Assembly (NCBI GenBank): GCA_001871075.1
Contig: MNUP01000038.1
Span: forward strand, 1 to 5,793
Length of the DNA: 5,793 nt
Direction of reading: 5' to 3'
DNA from: Candidatus Desantisbacteria bacterium CG1_02_49_89
GTDB taxonomy: Bacteria > Desantisbacteria > UBA1551
The position numbers were made by a program, and so were the translations under genes. A model generated the notes under the pieces. That model saw nothing but the letters and a program-made list of their open reading frames with translations. It was not told where the DNA came from and did not search any database. How positions within the stretch are numbered: position 1 is the first letter of the stretch; the number at the start of each line of letters is the position of its first letter. Below are positions 5,580 through 5,793 of this stretch, piece after piece.

Positions 5580-5793
5580 TCAGGCTTCTTCTTGCATAGT
5601 GATGCCTGCTGCTTCTTCAACGGTGGTTATGCCGTTCCTGACTTTCAGCATCGCTGATTCTCTCAGCGTTCGCATCCCCTCTTCTTTCCTTGCTATTTCC
5701 TGCAGGACCATTACATTCGCCCTTTTTACGACCAGCTCCCTGAGGTGTTGGTTAAGGGTAAGTATTTCATAAACCGCAAGCCTTCCCTTATAA
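5580..5793 (-). CDS. GspE/PilB-family secretion or type IV pilus ATPase, C-terminal fragment
   Basis: The frame is open from the right edge (first full codon 5792-5790) and gives 70 residues to the TGA at 5580-5582. They match the C-terminal end of type II secretion (GspE) and type IV pilus (PilB) hexameric ATPases: YKGRLAVYEIL (residues 1-11), the part after the zinc-binding region where the family reads Y.GR.g.yEvl, then ARKEEGMRTLRESAMLKVRNGITTVEEA (34-61), close to the family's GM.TLr.dgl.KV..GiTt.EE. The Walker motifs and any tetracysteine motif would lie outside the window. The fragment cannot separate GspE from PilB. The protein ends GITMQEEA, slightly longer and more acidic than the common RVT-type ending. 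The gene is read in the same direction as lptD with a 19-nt gap, so they are probably cotranscribed. Its start is outside the window. Confidence 0.88.
   Translation of the reverse strand, partial: YKGRLAVYEILTLNQHLRELVVKRANVMVLQEIARKEEGMRTLRESAMLKVRNGITTVEEAAGITMQEEA

Noticed and set aside
5439-5772. + strand open frames of 72 and 73 codons at the right edge
   Set aside because: They are opposite the lptD start and the ATPase C-terminus, both of which have strong family matches on the other strand.

Overview
The window looks like part of the chromosome of a Gram-negative-type (diderm) bacterium: it encodes LptD, the outer-membrane LPS translocon, with a signal peptide and a barrel-type C-terminus. 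The gaps carry 7-bp repeat arrays and GC-rich palindromes. That repeat style and the gene mix would fit a candidate-phylum diderm such as Omnitrophota, but this is an impression and nothing here proves the taxon. No gene looks like plasmid or phage.

Layout, left to right. Positions 1-254 are the right end of an ISL3-family insertion sequence: the transposase C-terminus on the + strand, then the terminal inverted repeat. It sits inside the 5' part of a gene for a secreted RHS/YD-repeat protein on the - strand (about 254-808), which is therefore broken; the rest of that gene should lie beyond the element, outside the window. Just upstream of this gene (828-960, - strand) is a strongly folded segment: a three-part hairpin, then a hairpin with a T-tract that looks like an intrinsic terminator about 20 nt before the start codon. 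It looks like a conditional leader. Positions 961-1311 hold no gene but a run of at least five perfect or near-perfect palindromes.

From 1312 to the right edge all genes are on the - strand, so they are transcribed right to left: the C-terminus of a GspE/PilB-type secretion or pilus ATPase (5580-5793, start outside the window), lptD (3623-5560), a long-form glucose-1-phosphate thymidylyltransferase (2475-3536), and a Gfo/Idh/MocA-family oxidoreductase (1312-2337). The gaps are 19, 86 and 137 nt. Each of the two longer gaps is largely filled by inverted arrays of 7-bp repeats that can fold into hairpins. LptD, the nucleotidyltransferase and the oxidoreductase suggest a small cell-envelope / sugar-nucleotide group, but the sugar product cannot be read from this window.

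The points most worth a second look are the structured leader of the RHS gene with its loop-to-bulge complementarity, the heptamer arrays in successive gaps, and the reduced cysteine pattern of LptD.
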